NCBI RefSeq assembly: GCF_000015665.1
Contig: NC_008817.1
Span: 372,001-436,000 of the forward strand
Direction: 5' to 3'
Source: Prochlorococcus marinus str. MIT 9515
Lineage (GTDB): Bacteria; Cyanobacteriota; Cyanobacteriia; PCC-6307; Cyanobiaceae
Length of the DNA stretch: 64,000 bases
Shown one piece after another: positions 43,663 to 53,477 of this stretch. The position numbers and the translations under genes are program-made. The stretch's first letter is position 1, and the number at the start of each line of letters is the position of its first letter. The notes beneath the pieces are model-generated. The model searched no databases. It was not told where the DNA came from and saw nothing but the letters and a program-made list of their open reading frames with translations.

Positions 43663-44784
43663 TTGAATTTTGAAATTTATAATGAAGAAATAGATCATAA
43701 GCTTGAAGCTTATGATTATTGTCTTGATGAATCATTAATAGCAGGTAAACCCTCTAAAGTAAGGCATGAATCTAGATTAATGATAGTTAGAGATAGTTCG
43801 CTAAAAGAAGATTATTCAACAAATAAATATACCAAGGATCTCTTGGCTGAACTTAGAGAGGGGGATCTGGTAGTCATAAATGATACAAAGGTGATGAAAG
43901 CGAGGTTAAAGGTTGAATTAGAAAATGGACAATTAGTGGAATTATTAGTGTTGGAGAAATCAGATCAATCTACTTGGCTATGTTTAGCAAAGCCTGCAAA
44001 AAAGTTAAAAATAAATAAACAATTAAATTTAAAGTCACCCTTTGCGAAAGATATAAAGTTAAAAATTTCTGGGATTGATGATGAAACTGGAGGAAGATTC
44101 ATCAAGTTTCCAGAAAACATAAATGATTTAATTTCAATGAATAAACTCCTTGATATATTCGGAGAAATTCCAATCCCTCCATATATAAAAAGTTCTGAGG
44201 AAGAATCTTTTCATGAAAATAGTTATCAAACTGAGTATGCATGTAATCCGGGAGCAGTTGCAGCACCCACGGCAGGATTACATTTAAGTAAAAGTCTTAT
44301 CTCAAATTTAAAAAAGAAAGGAATATTGGTTATGCCTATTACTTTGCATGTAGGTTATGGAACATTTAAGCCAATTGATCAAGAAGATTTATCTGATTTA
44401 AAACTTCATAAAGAGTGGGTCAGTGTTAGTAAAAAAGTAGTAGAAGAAATAAAAAGAATAAAAAAGACAGACAGACGAGTAATAGCTATTGGTACTACTA
44501 GCGTGCGAGCTCTTGAAAGTTGCTATTCATATGCAATGAAAGACTTTATTCCTATAGCTAAGTATGTTGATTTAGTAATTAAGCCAGGCTATAAATTTAA
44601 GGCAGTCGATGGATTATTAACCAATTTTCATCTCCCTAAGAGTTCATTATTACTCCTAGTAAGCGCGATGATTGGTAGAGAGAGGTTATTAGATCTATAT
44701 AAAAAAGCCACAAAAGAAAAATTTAGATTTTTCTCTTATGGCGATGCTATGTATATTTCACCAGATTCATTTCTGGAGAAATAA
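43663..44784 (+). CDS. queA: S-adenosylmethionine:tRNA ribosyltransferase-isomerase QueA
   Basis: A 373-aa enzyme for queuosine. It starts at TTG 43663, six bases after the E2 stop. Signatures: YDYCLDESLIAGKPSKVRHESRLMIV, GDLVVINDTKVMKARL, PPYIKSSEEESFHENSYQTEYACNPGAVAAPTAGLHLS, LHVGYGTFKPI, IAIGTTSVRALES and TNFHLPKSSLLLLVSAMIG. Transfers the ribosyl part of SAM to preQ1 in tRNA. Confidence 0.95.
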   Translation: MNFEIYNEEIDHKLEAYDYCLDESLIAGKPSKVRHESRLMIVRDSSLKEDYSTNKYTKDLLAELREGDLVVINDTKVMKARLKVELENGQLVELLVLEKSDQSTWLCLAKPAKKLKINKQLNLKSPFAKDIKLKISGIDDETGGRFIKFPENINDLISMNKLLDIFGEIPIPPYIKSSEEESFHENSYQTEYACNPGAVAAPTAGLHLSKSLISNLKKKGILVMPITLHVGYGTFKPIDQEDLSDLKLHKEWVSVSKKVVEEIKRIKKTDRRVIAIGTTSVRALESCYSYAMKDFIPIAKYVDLVIKPGYKFKAVDGLLTNFHLPKSSLLLLVSAMIGRERLLDLYKKATKEKFRFFSYGDAMYISPDSFLEK

Positions 44785-44789
44785 TATTT

Positions 44790-45776
44790 TTAAGCGTTAA
44801 TTGGTTCCTCAATTATGCCGCTTGGGACTTCAGTAAACATTATTGATGATAAATATCTTTCCGCTAAATCAGGAAGAACAACGACAATAGTCTTGCCTGC
44901 ATATTCATCTTGTTCAGCTAATTTAACAGCAGCAGCAGCAGCAGCTCCGCAAGATATACCAACGAGCAAGCCTTCCTCTTTAGCCAATCTTAAAGCCATT
45001 TCTATAGATTCATCGTTTGTAACCTGTTCAACTTTGTCAACAATTGATAAATCAAGATTTTTAGGGATAAATCCTGCCCCTATTCCTTGAATTTTATGTG
45101 GTCCTGATTTCACTTCCTCTCCATTAAGTGTCTGAGTAATAACAGGACTATGAGATGGTTCAACTGCTACAGAAGTAATATTTTTACCCTTTTCTTGTTT
45201 AATGTATCTTGAGACTCCTGTTATTGTTCCACCTGTTCCAACTCCTGCAACTAAAACATCAATTGCACCATCGCAATCATCCCAAATTTCAGGCCCAGTT
45301 GTTTTAAAATGAATTTCTGGGTTTGCTGGATTATCAAACTGACCTGGCATAAAATATTGAGAGGGATTGCTTTCCGCAATCTCTTTGGCTTTAGCAATTG
45401 CTCCTGGCATACCTTTTGAAGCCTCTGTTAAAACAATTTCAGCCCCTAATACTGCCATCACTCTTCTTCTTTCTATCGACATAGATTCTGGCATAGTAAG
45501 GATTAACTTATAACCTCTTGCTGAAGCAGTAAAAGCTAGGGCAATTCCAGTGTTTCCAGATGTAGGCTCAACAATTGTTTTATCTTTTGTGAGTTTCCCG
45601 CTTTTCTCAGCGTCCCAGATCATGTTTGCACCAATTCTGCATTTAACACTATAGGCAGGATTCCTTCCTTCAATTTTTGCTAGTACAGTAGCTTTAGCAT
45701 TTTTAGTAACTGACTTTAATTTTACTAATGGAGTGTTTCCAATAGCAAAGCTGTTGTCCTCATAAATTTTTGCCAT
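44790..45776 (-). CDS. cysK: cysteine synthase (O-acetylserine sulfhydrylase)
   Basis: A 328-aa PLP enzyme. PLP lysine in [10 protein letters not shown] (Lys45), phosphate-binding [11 protein letters not shown] (71-81), [17 protein letters not shown], and a Gly-rich [15 protein letters not shown] near 270. Makes cysteine from O-acetylserine and sulfide. First of a sulfur amino-acid cluster with two downstream MetB-type genes on the same strand (upstream in coordinates order: 47334 and 45861). Confidence 0.94.
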   Translation of the reverse strand: MAKIYEDNSFAIGNTPLVKLKSVTKNAKATVLAKIEGRNPAYSVKCRIGANMIWDAEKSGKLTKDKTIVEPTSGNTGIALAFTASARGYKLILTMPESMSIERRRVMAVLGAEIVLTEASKGMPGAIAKAKEIAESNPSQYFMPGQFDNPANPEIHFKTTGPEIWDDCDGAIDVLVAGVGTGGTITGVSRYIKQEKGKNITSVAVEPSHSPVITQTLNGEEVKSGPHKIQGIGAGFIPKNLDLSIVDKVEQVTNDESIEMALRLAKEEGLLVGISCGAAAAAAVKLAEQDEYAGKTIVVVLPDLAERYLSSIMFTEVPSGIIEEPINA

Positions 45777-45860
45777 TTATGTTTTAAGAAAATATATTTT
45801 AATATTAACTATTTTTCGTAAAAAGAGTATATAAGTTTCTATACGGTAAATACTAGGGAT

Positions 45861-47330
45861 TTAAAAATTATTTAATGCTTCAGAAAAGGTATGCCATAAG
45901 TGATTTTCGTCTTCTAGTCCTACAGATACCCTTAAAAGGTGTGAAGGTACACCAAAACTCTCAGCCCACTCCAATTCTTCATAATGAGCTAATAAAACAT
46001 AAGGACATACAAGTGTAAATTTCGTACCTAAACTAGGTCCTTTAGATATTTGAAGAGAATCATAAAACTTTTTAGCTTTTTCTTTTCCTCCTTTTAATTC
46101 AAATGATAATAAGCAACCATATCCCCCATCAGAAGTTAGTATGGAATTGAAATTGGGACAATTTTCTGGATGGAAAATATTTTTTACTTCTTTATGGGTC
46201 TCTAATCTTTTTTTTAATTCCAAACAAGCTTTATTTTGCTGAAAAACTCGTTGTTTTACATCTCTACTAACTTTTTCTAAAGAAACTATATCTCCATCTG
46301 AAAGTATTGGAAGGTTAATTTGCTTTAATGCATTTCTAAACTGATCAATCCATCTGCTTTTTGGATTTAGTATTAATGAGCCAGCCAGAATATCTCCGCT
46401 ACCTGAAAAGATTTTTGTAAGTGAGGTGAAAACGATATCTGCATGTTCTAGGGAATTTATATTCAAATTTGAACCAATGGTATCGTCAACTATCACAGGT
46501 ATATTTAATTTATTTGCTATTTTTGAAATTTTTTTTATGTTTACACATTTGAGCATTGGATTACTTGGTAATTCAATAATCAAGGCTGCTGGATTTATTC
46601 TTAAAATTTCTAATTCAATATCCTTGCAATCTTCTTCTGTTATTAGCTTGGCTCCATGAAAGATATTCATTGGTAATTTAAGTACATCAACATATGGGAA
46701 ACCAATTTGTAGAGTAGGTTTTTCGGGAAATAATTTATATATAATTTCTAATATTGTGTATAACGCAGACATGCCTGATGAAGTGAGGTGAATATCATTA
46801 GAGTCCGTTTTTGTAAACTTGGAAATTCTATTTTTTATTCTTTGATAACTTTCATTGGCTAAAGATTTTGATGGGCAATGCTCAAGGCCTAATTCAATTG
46901 CTGCCGCTCTTGAAGATAGACCAAGACCCGAATGTTGCCAAAAAGATCTTGCATATATATTTGCTGATTCTTGAGTGATTAATAAAGTAAAATTGTGCCT
47001 TCTTTCTATATATGAATATCCTTGAAAAGTATTTTTATCACAGTATTTTTTTGCTTTTAAAGCTATTCTTTCATCTGGATATGGCCAAATATTCTTATTA
47101 TTGAATTGACTTTCTTTTTTTATCTTTTCACATAATCTTTTTACTAAAGGATTGAGTCCAAAACGAGGATAGATTGACTTTAATGCTTCTATACATTTTG
47201 GATCTTTTTCCTCATAGTTAATTACATCATTCCAAGTTGGTAATGCTACAGAAACAGCATGTTTACTATCAGGGATCGAAAAACCCAACTCTAAATTTCT
47301 CCATATGGGATTTTTAAGTAAATCTCTCAA
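45861..47330 (-). CDS. Cys/Met-metabolism PLP enzyme, MetB-like, with N-terminal extension
   Basis: A 489-aa member of the trans-sulfuration family. The fold's PLP-binding lysine lies in VFTSLTKIFSGSGDILAGSL, with IVDDTIGSNL before it and LRVSVGLEDENHLWHTF at the end. It is about 100 residues longer than typical MetB. The first 110 residues (including SVALPTWNDVINYEEKD) are unlike a standard start and resemble MetB-like proteins of cyanobacteria and fungi. It starts 3 bp after the classical MetB gene. Substrate undefined; cystathionine gamma-synthase is a guess. Confidence 0.78.
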   Translation of the reverse strand: MRDLLKNPIWRNLELGFSIPDSKHAVSVALPTWNDVINYEEKDPKCIEALKSIYPRFGLNPLVKRLCEKIKKESQFNNKNIWPYPDERIALKAKKYCDKNTFQGYSYIERRHNFTLLITQESANIYARSFWQHSGLGLSSRAAAIELGLEHCPSKSLANESYQRIKNRISKFTKTDSNDIHLTSSGMSALYTILEIIYKLFPEKPTLQIGFPYVDVLKLPMNIFHGAKLITEEDCKDIELEILRINPAALIIELPSNPMLKCVNIKKISKIANKLNIPVIVDDTIGSNLNINSLEHADIVFTSLTKIFSGSGDILAGSLILNPKSRWIDQFRNALKQINLPILSDGDIVSLEKVSRDVKQRVFQQNKACLELKKRLETHKEVKNIFHPENCPNFNSILTSDGGYGCLLSFELKGGKEKAKKFYDSLQISKGPSLGTKFTLVCPYVLLAHYEELEWAESFGVPSHLLRVSVGLEDENHLWHTFSEALNNF

Positions 47331-47333
47331 TTT

Positions 47334-48506
47334 TCAAAATTTATTTAAGGCAAATAAGATATCTGAGATTAAATCATTTGTATCTTCACAACCAACCGAT
47401 AATCGTACAAGAGAATCGTCAATACCTAGGAGATTTTTTGTTTTATCATCAACAGATGCATGAGTCATTGTTGCGGGGTGGCAAATTAAACTTTCAACTC
47501 CACCAAGACTCTCTGCTAATGAGAAATATTTGAGAGATTTACAAAAATTAAAAGTGTCTGCTTTATTTAAGTTCAATTTAAGAGTGATCATAGAACCACC
47601 AGATTTCATTTGTGATTTTGCTAAATTAAATTGTGGATGTTTTTGATTAAAGGGATAAAGAGCTTTTCTAATGATCCTATGGTTTTCAAATTCCTTAGAA
47701 ATTATTTCTGCACTTTTTGTTTGTTGCTCGATTCTTAGAGGGAGAGTTTTTACTCCTCTTGTAATTAGCCATGAATCAAAGGGCGAGGGTTGAAGTCCTA
47801 AAGCTTTTTGAGAGAAAAGTAGCTTACTATTCCATTCCTCATCATTAGTTAGCACCGCTCCACCAAGAGCATCACTATGACCATTTATAAATTTTGTTGT
47901 ACTTATTAGCGATAGTGTTGCTCCAAGTTCTAAAGGTTTTTGAATGAGAGCTGTAGTAAAGGTATTATCTAGAACCACAGGTATTTTGTGTTTATTCGCT
48001 TCGTCACAGATCGATTTAATATCAAGTATTTTTAATAGTGGATTTGTTGGACTTTCGAGCCATATTAAAGTTGGCTTAAAGTCCTTAATTTTTTTGATAC
48101 TTTCTTTATCCGTAAAATCTGTGTATAGAGTTTCTATCCCAAATTTTTTGAAAATTTTATCAAACATTCTTACCGTACAACCATAGAGATTAGACTCGCA
48201 AAGTATCTTATCTCCTGATTTTAATGTGGATGTTATTGCAGTTACTGCACTTATGCCGGATCCAAAAACTGTACAGTATTTAGAATCTTCTACTGATTTA
48301 AGTATATTTTCTAGAATTTTAAAATTTGGATTACCTGACCTGGTGTAATCGAAATTTTGTTTATTTCCATATTTGAAAGTAGATGTTGAGAAAATTGGAG
48401 GCATAACACAACCTGTCTCTTCGGCAAATGTTTCTCCATGGTGAATTGTTAAGGTTTTGACGCCTGGCTTTTTGATATTATTTTCCTTATTTCCCATTAT
48501 TTTCAA
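47334..48506 (-). CDS. metB: cystathionine gamma-synthase/beta-lyase-type enzyme
   Basis: A 390-aa standard-length trans-sulfuration enzyme. YGNKQNFDYTRSGNPNFKILE (start of PLP domain), VFGSGISAVTAI, IWLESPTNPLLKI, VVLDNTFTTALIQKPLELGATLSLISTTKFINGHSDALGG with the Schiff-base lysine in STTKF, and RLSVGCED near the C-terminus. It makes or cleaves cystathionine in methionine synthesis. First gene of a metB-metB-like pair, downstream of rpsD on the same strand. Confidence 0.88.
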   Translation of the reverse strand: MKIMGNKENNIKKPGVKTLTIHHGETFAEETGCVMPPIFSTSTFKYGNKQNFDYTRSGNPNFKILENILKSVEDSKYCTVFGSGISAVTAITSTLKSGDKILCESNLYGCTVRMFDKIFKKFGIETLYTDFTDKESIKKIKDFKPTLIWLESPTNPLLKILDIKSICDEANKHKIPVVLDNTFTTALIQKPLELGATLSLISTTKFINGHSDALGGAVLTNDEEWNSKLLFSQKALGLQPSPFDSWLITRGVKTLPLRIEQQTKSAEIISKEFENHRIIRKALYPFNQKHPQFNLAKSQMKSGGSMITLKLNLNKADTFNFCKSLKYFSLAESLGGVESLICHPATMTHASVDDKTKNLLGIDDSLVRLSVGCEDTNDLISDILFALNKF

Positions 48507-48521
48507 AATAAGAATTTAATA

Positions 48522-48549
48522 AAATCTCTCTTCTTATCGAGGAGAGATT
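48522..48549 (-). terminator. probable rpsD terminator
   Basis: AAATCTCTC/GAGAGATTT (9-bp arms around a 10-bp loop) followed on the minus strand by TTATTAAA. It lies between rpsD and metB. A second 11-bp hairpin, 48559-48584, overlaps the last codons and stop of rpsD. Confidence 0.6.
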
Positions 48550-48572
48550 TAATAATCCAAAGAAAAGTTTTT

Positions 48573-49181
48573 TTAAACTTTTCTTGAATAATATTCAACA
48601 ACTAGTAGCTCGTTTATTTCAAGAGCAACCCATTCTCTATCACACTTGCCGTTTATTTTACCTGTTAATTTAGGTTTATCTAATTCTATATGCGGAGGGA
48701 CATTTGCTAAACCGGGGAATTCAATATTTCCTTCAACAAGTTTTTTACTTGCTTTTTTTTCCTTAATGCTAATTACATCTCCTGATTTACATTGGTAACC
48801 AGCAATATCAAGAACTTTGCCGTTAACAGTAACATGCCCATGATTTACTAATTGTCTTGAGCCAGGGATTGTCCCACCAAAACCTAATCTAAAACAAACA
48901 TTATCTAATCTGTTTTCTAAAAGTCTAAGGAGGTTGGTTCCTGTAGAGCCTTCTTGAGCTCTAGCTTTTTTAACGTAACGAACAAGTTGTCTTTCAGAAA
49001 CTCCATAGTTGAATCTAAGTTTCTGCTTTTCTTCTAGACGAATTGCGTATTCTGATCGCTTGCGACGGGCTTGGCCGTGCTGACCTGGAGGATTTGACTT
49101 CTTTGAAGCTTTCCTAGTGAGACCTGGTAGTTCTCCCAAGCGACGCGTAACCCTTAATCTTGGGCCGCGGTATCTTGACAT
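48573..49181 (-). CDS. rpsD: 30S ribosomal protein S4
   Basis: A 202-aa S4 protein: [20 protein letters not shown] start, [34 protein letters not shown], and the S4 RNA-binding domain [11 protein letters not shown]...[14 protein letters not shown]. Nucleates 16S rRNA folding. Its last codons and stop lie in an 11-bp hairpin. Confidence 0.97.
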   Translation of the reverse strand: MSRYRGPRLRVTRRLGELPGLTRKASKKSNPPGQHGQARRKRSEYAIRLEEKQKLRFNYGVSERQLVRYVKKARAQEGSTGTNLLRLLENRLDNVCFRLGFGGTIPGSRQLVNHGHVTVNGKVLDIAGYQCKSGDVISIKEKKASKKLVEGNIEFPGLANVPPHIELDKPKLTGKINGKCDREWVALEINELLVVEYYSRKV

Positions 49182-49276
49182 AGGTTTAAATTAAAATTGA
49201 GATTTGCAATAAATTGGATAATTGATTAAATTCAACTAAACTAATTACTACTGAACTGTTATTTTACATCATTAAA

Positions 49277-49513
49277 GTGATTAAAAGCGTCAACAAACTA
49301 ATTACATCTATACTTCTTTTAATGATTTCCTTCTATCAAAAATGGTTTTCGCCTTTTTTTGGACCAAGATGCAGATTTATACCAAGTTGTAGTTCTTATG
49401 GATACGAGGCTATTACAAGGCACGGCCCTTGGAGAGGTGGATGGTTGACCCTAAGAAGATTAAGTAAATGTCATCCGTTAACTCCATGCGGTTGTGATCC
49501 TGTTCCTGATTAA
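49277..49513 (+). CDS. yidD: membrane protein insertion efficiency factor YidD
   Basis: A 78-aa protein starting at GTG 49277 with the family signature YQKWFSPFFGPRCRFIPSCSSYGYEAITRHGPWRGGWLTLRRLSKCHPLTPCGCDPVPD: three conserved cysteines and the FxPSCSxY box. An amphipathic membrane-associated helper of YidC. The neighbouring glutaredoxin-like gene begins 4 bp after its stop. Confidence 0.95.
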   Translation: MIKSVNKLITSILLLMISFYQKWFSPFFGPRCRFIPSCSSYGYEAITRHGPWRGGWLTLRRLSKCHPLTPCGCDPVPD

Positions 49514-49517
49514 ATGA

Positions 49518-49820
49518 ATGAAAATATTTATTTTTGTTAGGCAGGGATGCTGCCTTTGTGATTCATTAAAAAACAAACTGGCAAAAATAAATCTTGATGA
49601 GTTATTCCCTAATCTAGTGGAGCTTAAAGAAATTGATATTGATAGGGTCGATTTATACAAAGATAAATATAAAAAATATGATTATGAAGTACCTGTTATT
49701 GCAGTTGAAGGAATTAGGTCTAACGAAATTATAGAATTGCCTCGTATTTCTCCAAGATTGAAGGATGATCAATTAAAGAATTGGTTTCAAAAAAATATTA
49801 ATACCATTCTGAATAAATAA
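49518..49820 (+). CDS. glutaredoxin-like protein
   Basis: A 100-aa thioredoxin-fold protein with a CCLCDSL redox site (Cys11/Cys14 as CxxC-like) and a cis-Pro in YEVPVIAVEG. It belongs to the DUF836/glutaredoxin-like family. Between yidD and murE on one transcript. Partner unknown. Confidence 0.82.
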   Translation: MKIFIFVRQGCCLCDSLKNKLAKINLDELFPNLVELKEIDIDRVDLYKDKYKKYDYEVPVIAVEGIRSNEIIELPRISPRLKDDQLKNWFQKNINTILNK

Positions 49821-49828
49821 TTTTTTAT

Positions 49829-51364
49829 ATGAGATCTGTAAAATTACATAAACTTTTAGATTTGGTAGGAATTATTCCTTCATTAGATTTAATCGATCAT
49901 AAAATCAATAACATTTCTTTTAACTCTAAAGAAGTACAAAAAGGAACTTTATTTTTAGGTATGCCTGGTTTAAATGTTGATGGAGGAAAATATTGTATTG
50001 AGGCAATTGAAAATGGCGCAGAGGCTGCCATTATTGGGTCTGCTGCAAAACAGAAAATTGGATCTATTGATAGAAAAAGGATTTTGGTTATAGAGGATAA
50101 TTTAGATTATATTTTTGGTCAAATAGTCGCTGAGTTTTGGAACAGGCCTTCAAGAAAACTTAAACTTATTGGTGTTACGGGTACAAATGGAAAAACGACA
50201 ATTACTTTTTTATTGGAATATCTTTTAAAAAAATTAGGGAAAAAGACTGCATTATATGGGACCTTGTTCAATAGATGGCCTGGCTTCTCTGAAGTAGCCT
50301 CTCATACAACTGATTTTGCTGATAAACTTCAAAAGAAATTGAATGCTGCTGTTGAGGCAGAATCTGAATTCGCGATATTAGAGGTGAGTTCTCATTCTAT
50401 TGCTCAAAATAGGATATCAGGATGTGAATTTGAGGCGGCTATTTTTACTAATTTAACTCAAGATCATCTTGATTATCACTCAGATATGGAATCTTATTTT
50501 CAAATAAAAAGAAAATTATTTTTCCCACCTTACTTAACAGAAAAGGATGGAATTTCTGTTTTAAATATTGATGACCCCTGGATATCTAAATTATCATTTG
50601 ATCTTGAAAAAGGATCTTCATTAGTCTCTACAAAGATTACTGATAGTGAATTTGAAAAAGATGATTTTTTTTTCGTAACAGATAAAAAATTTACTGAAAG
50701 TGGCTCCACCTGTATTTTTCATACACCTAGGGAAAAAATTAAACTGTTTGTTCCACTTGTTGGTGAATTTAATTTAATGAATGCGATTCAAGCAATAACA
50801 ATTTTGTATAAACTTAATTTCTCTTTAAAAGATTTATCAAAGTTAATACAATCTTTCCCCGGTGCTCCAGGGAGGATGGAGAAAATAGAAATTGATAATG
50901 ATGACGTTTCATCATTACTACCAACTTTAATTGTTGATTATGCGCATACACCTGATGGATTAAAGAAAGTTTTGAAATCAATTAAAAAACTTTGTGAGGG
51001 GAAACTTATAACTGTTTTTGGATGTGGCGGAGATCGAGATTGTAGTAAAAGGCCTTTAATGGGATCAATAGCTGCAGAGTTTTCAGATCACTTGTTTATA
51101 ACATCAGATAATCCAAGATCAGAAGATCCTCAAAAGATAGTAAATGATATTTTGATGGGTATAGAAAAAAGAGATCAAATAACAATCGAAATTGATAGAT
51201 TTAAAGCAATAAATGAATCTATTAAATTTGCCAATAAAGAAGATATTGTTTTAATTGCAGGAAAAGGTCATGAAGATTATCAAATTCTCAATGATAAAGT
51301 TATTGATTTTGATGATAGGAAAATAGCTTATAAATTATTACAAGAAAAAAGCAAATCTAAATAA
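49829..51364 (+). CDS. murE: UDP-MurNAc-tripeptide synthetase (meso-DAP)
   Basis: A 511-aa Mur ligase: P-loop GVTGTNGKTTITFLLEY (about 115-131), ALEVSSH-like ILEVSSHSIAQNRI, VDYAHTPDGLKKVL, GCGGDRDCSKRPLM and SDNPRSEDP, the DNPR motif that selects meso-diaminopimelate. Adds DAP to UDP-MurNAc-L-Ala-D-Glu in peptidoglycan synthesis. Full length. Confidence 0.95.
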   Translation: MRSVKLHKLLDLVGIIPSLDLIDHKINNISFNSKEVQKGTLFLGMPGLNVDGGKYCIEAIENGAEAAIIGSAAKQKIGSIDRKRILVIEDNLDYIFGQIVAEFWNRPSRKLKLIGVTGTNGKTTITFLLEYLLKKLGKKTALYGTLFNRWPGFSEVASHTTDFADKLQKKLNAAVEAESEFAILEVSSHSIAQNRISGCEFEAAIFTNLTQDHLDYHSDMESYFQIKRKLFFPPYLTEKDGISVLNIDDPWISKLSFDLEKGSSLVSTKITDSEFEKDDFFFVTDKKFTESGSTCIFHTPREKIKLFVPLVGEFNLMNAIQAITILYKLNFSLKDLSKLIQSFPGAPGRMEKIEIDNDDVSSLLPTLIVDYAHTPDGLKKVLKSIKKLCEGKLITVFGCGGDRDCSKRPLMGSIAAEFSDHLFITSDNPRSEDPQKIVNDILMGIEKRDQITIEIDRFKAINESIKFANKEDIVLIAGKGHEDYQILNDKVIDFDDRKIAYKLLQEKSKSK

Positions 51365-51446
51365 AATTTTCTAATCATATAAGAAATATCTTTACTCAAA
51401 TCATAAGAAAAGTTTCTTAGAATCAATAAAGTTATTTTTTAATAAA

Positions 51447-52151
51447 ATGAAAGGGTTAGCCTTAATTGTAGGCGCGGGTGGAATTGGAACGCAAATAGCT
51501 AAAGATTTGAGTGAAAATGAAAAAGACTTGGAGGTTATTTTGTGTGGAAGAAAAAGTGAATTTAATTCTTTTTGGGAACTAGATATAGAGGATTCTCAAT
51601 CTCTTTTGCAGTTGAAAAATAAAATATCAAATCATCCTTCAAAATTAAGGTTAGTTGTTAATGCTACAGGGAGACTTCATAGTGATTCACTTCAACCAGA
51701 AAAAAGATTACAACATCTTGATAAAAAAAATATGATGGAAAGTTTCTCAATTAATGCCTTTTCTCCTATTTTGTTAGCTAAAGCAATTGAAGAATTTATC
51801 CCAAAAGATTTTTATTTTAATTTTGCAAGTATAAGTGCAAGAGTGGGAAGCATTGGAGATAATCAAACTGGAGGTTGGTATTCATATAGAGCTGCAAAAT
51901 CTGCCCAAAATCAATTTTTTAAATCTTTAAGTATTGAGTGGACTAGACGTTTCCCAAAGGCTACTATTACGTTGCTTCATCCAGGAACAGTTGATACTGA
52001 TTTATCTAGACCTTTTCATAAATTTGTTCCAAAACATAAATTATTTACTAAAGAAAAATCATCCAAATTTTTGATCAATATTATTAAAAATCAAACTCCA
52101 GAATTTACTGGAAAATTTATTGCATGGGATAGCTCAGAAATAATATGGTAA
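51447..52151 (+). CDS. SDR-family protein
   Basis: A 234-aa short-chain dehydrogenase: VGAGGIGTQIAKDLS (8-22; a GxGGIG variant of TGxxxGIG), NATGR (about 73-77), and FASISARVGSIGDN...WYSYRAAKSAQNQ with the Ser-Tyr-Lys triad (Y-x-x-x-K). Resembles CsgA-like reductases. Substrate unknown. Confidence 0.8.
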   Translation: MKGLALIVGAGGIGTQIAKDLSENEKDLEVILCGRKSEFNSFWELDIEDSQSLLQLKNKISNHPSKLRLVVNATGRLHSDSLQPEKRLQHLDKKNMMESFSINAFSPILLAKAIEEFIPKDFYFNFASISARVGSIGDNQTGGWYSYRAAKSAQNQFFKSLSIEWTRRFPKATITLLHPGTVDTDLSRPFHKFVPKHKLFTKEKSSKFLINIIKNQTPEFTGKFIAWDSSEIIW

Positions 52152-52273
52152 ATCAAATTACTGTTGTTGAAACGGATAGAAAAGGATGAAAATATAAAAT
52201 TGTAAATTGTTATCCAGATAAAGATCCTAAAAAATCGATAATTAAGACAATGAAGACTAGTTACAAGCTTTAA
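52145..52273 (+). pseudogene. small gene with a TGA at a likely Trp position
   Basis: From ATG 52145 (overlapping the SDR stop) the frame reads MVNQITVVETDRKG, TGA (52187-52189), KYKIVNCYPDKDPKKSIIKTMKTSYKL, TAA. The protein-like run across the stop fits a TGG-to-TGA change in a 42-codon gene. Its 3' end overlaps the convergent aminotransferase by 4 bp. Confidence 0.4.
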
Positions 52274-53445
52274 GTCAGTATTTTTTTAATTTCTTTAGAG
52301 AGTAAATTAATCTCAGCTTCTGTTGTCATTTGATGTACACATGCTCTAAACCATTTTGGATCTTCTAAAACTCTAATCCAAATTTTCTGTTCTCCAAGTC
52401 TCTTCACAAATTTGTCCTTATCTACAACATTTCCGATATTAAAGCTGACTATCCCATTTAAGTATTTTTTTTCTAAAACTAATTCAACTCCGTTTAATTG
52501 ATTTAATTTATCCCAAAGTTTTCCACTTAATCTTTTGATGTTTTTGGTTTTTTCTTTTTCATGGCAATCTTTATCCAAAAGATCTAAAGAATTCCTGAGC
52601 CCAGCAAGTAAAGGAATACAAGATGTAGCCACTTCAAACTTCCTTGCATCTTCATGAAAAAGATTATCTGGCGGCTCATAAATTCCTTGTTCTTTTTTTA
52701 ATGATTTCCAACCAATTATTGTTGGATCTGTTTCATGAATAAATCTATCTGAGACATAAATAGCTCCAAGCCCTTCAGGACCACATGCCCATTTATGAGA
52801 AGTTATGGAATATAAATCAGAATAAAAAACATCATCTTCAATTTTTATATGGCCAAAGGTTTGAGCACCATCAACAAGTAGATAAGAATTTTCTCGATTA
52901 TTTTTTAATTCGATAGAAATTTTTTTTAAAGGAATTTTATATCCAAAGTTCCACAAAATATGAGAAATAATTAGGATCTTAGTCTTACTATTTAGATTTT
53001 TTTGAATCTCCAAAATTATATTTTCGTCATTTAGATTTTTAATTTTTTGGATTGGTAAAATTTTGAATATTAATTTATTTCTTCTGCAAAATTCTCTACT
53101 TGCAGCTACTACTCCAGGATGTTCACAGTCACTTATTAACAATTCTTCTCCCTCTTTTACTTTTATACCCCAAAAAGGCAAAATCATTCCAGAGGAGATA
53201 TTCTCAGTTAAAGCTACATTTTTTGAATTAACACCTAATTTTTGCGCAATAATTCTTTTTGTAGTCAATATTTCTTTATAAATAAAAGGCCACATATTAT
53301 TTGTAAATGGTCCTATATCTTGAATGATTTCCCAAGTTTTAACTATTTCTTCTAGAGAAGATTTTGGTAATGGTCCTTGACCTCCATAATTGAAGTAATA
53401 TTTGTTTTTTAATGCGGGTATTTGTTCTCTTAAATTAATTGTCAT
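52270..53445 (-). CDS. class V aminotransferase (NifS/IscS-like)
   Basis: A 391-aa PLP enzyme. YYFNYGGQGPLPKSSLE start, the PLP lysine in SITSHKWACGPEGLGAIYVS, DGAQTFGHIKI with the PLP-binding Asp/His/Gln environment, and SCIPLLAGL. It lacks a clear mobile Cys loop, so it looks like an isopenicillin-N-epimerase/CsdA-like relative rather than IscS. Reaction uncertain. Confidence 0.78.
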   Translation of the reverse strand: MTINLREQIPALKNKYYFNYGGQGPLPKSSLEEIVKTWEIIQDIGPFTNNMWPFIYKEILTTKRIIAQKLGVNSKNVALTENISSGMILPFWGIKVKEGEELLISDCEHPGVVAASREFCRRNKLIFKILPIQKIKNLNDENIILEIQKNLNSKTKILIISHILWNFGYKIPLKKISIELKNNRENSYLLVDGAQTFGHIKIEDDVFYSDLYSITSHKWACGPEGLGAIYVSDRFIHETDPTIIGWKSLKKEQGIYEPPDNLFHEDARKFEVATSCIPLLAGLRNSLDLLDKDCHEKEKTKNIKRLSGKLWDKLNQLNGVELVLEKKYLNGIVSFNIGNVVDKDKFVKRLGEQKIWIRVLEDPKWFRACVHQMTTEAEINLLSKEIKKILT

Positions 53446-53477
53446 TAAAATTTTTAAATTAAATTTCTTGAGAAGGA

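Noticed and set aside
52187-52189. TGA read as selenocysteine
   Set aside because: No SECIS-like hairpin follows, the expected residue is more simply Trp, and no selenoprotein machinery is visible.
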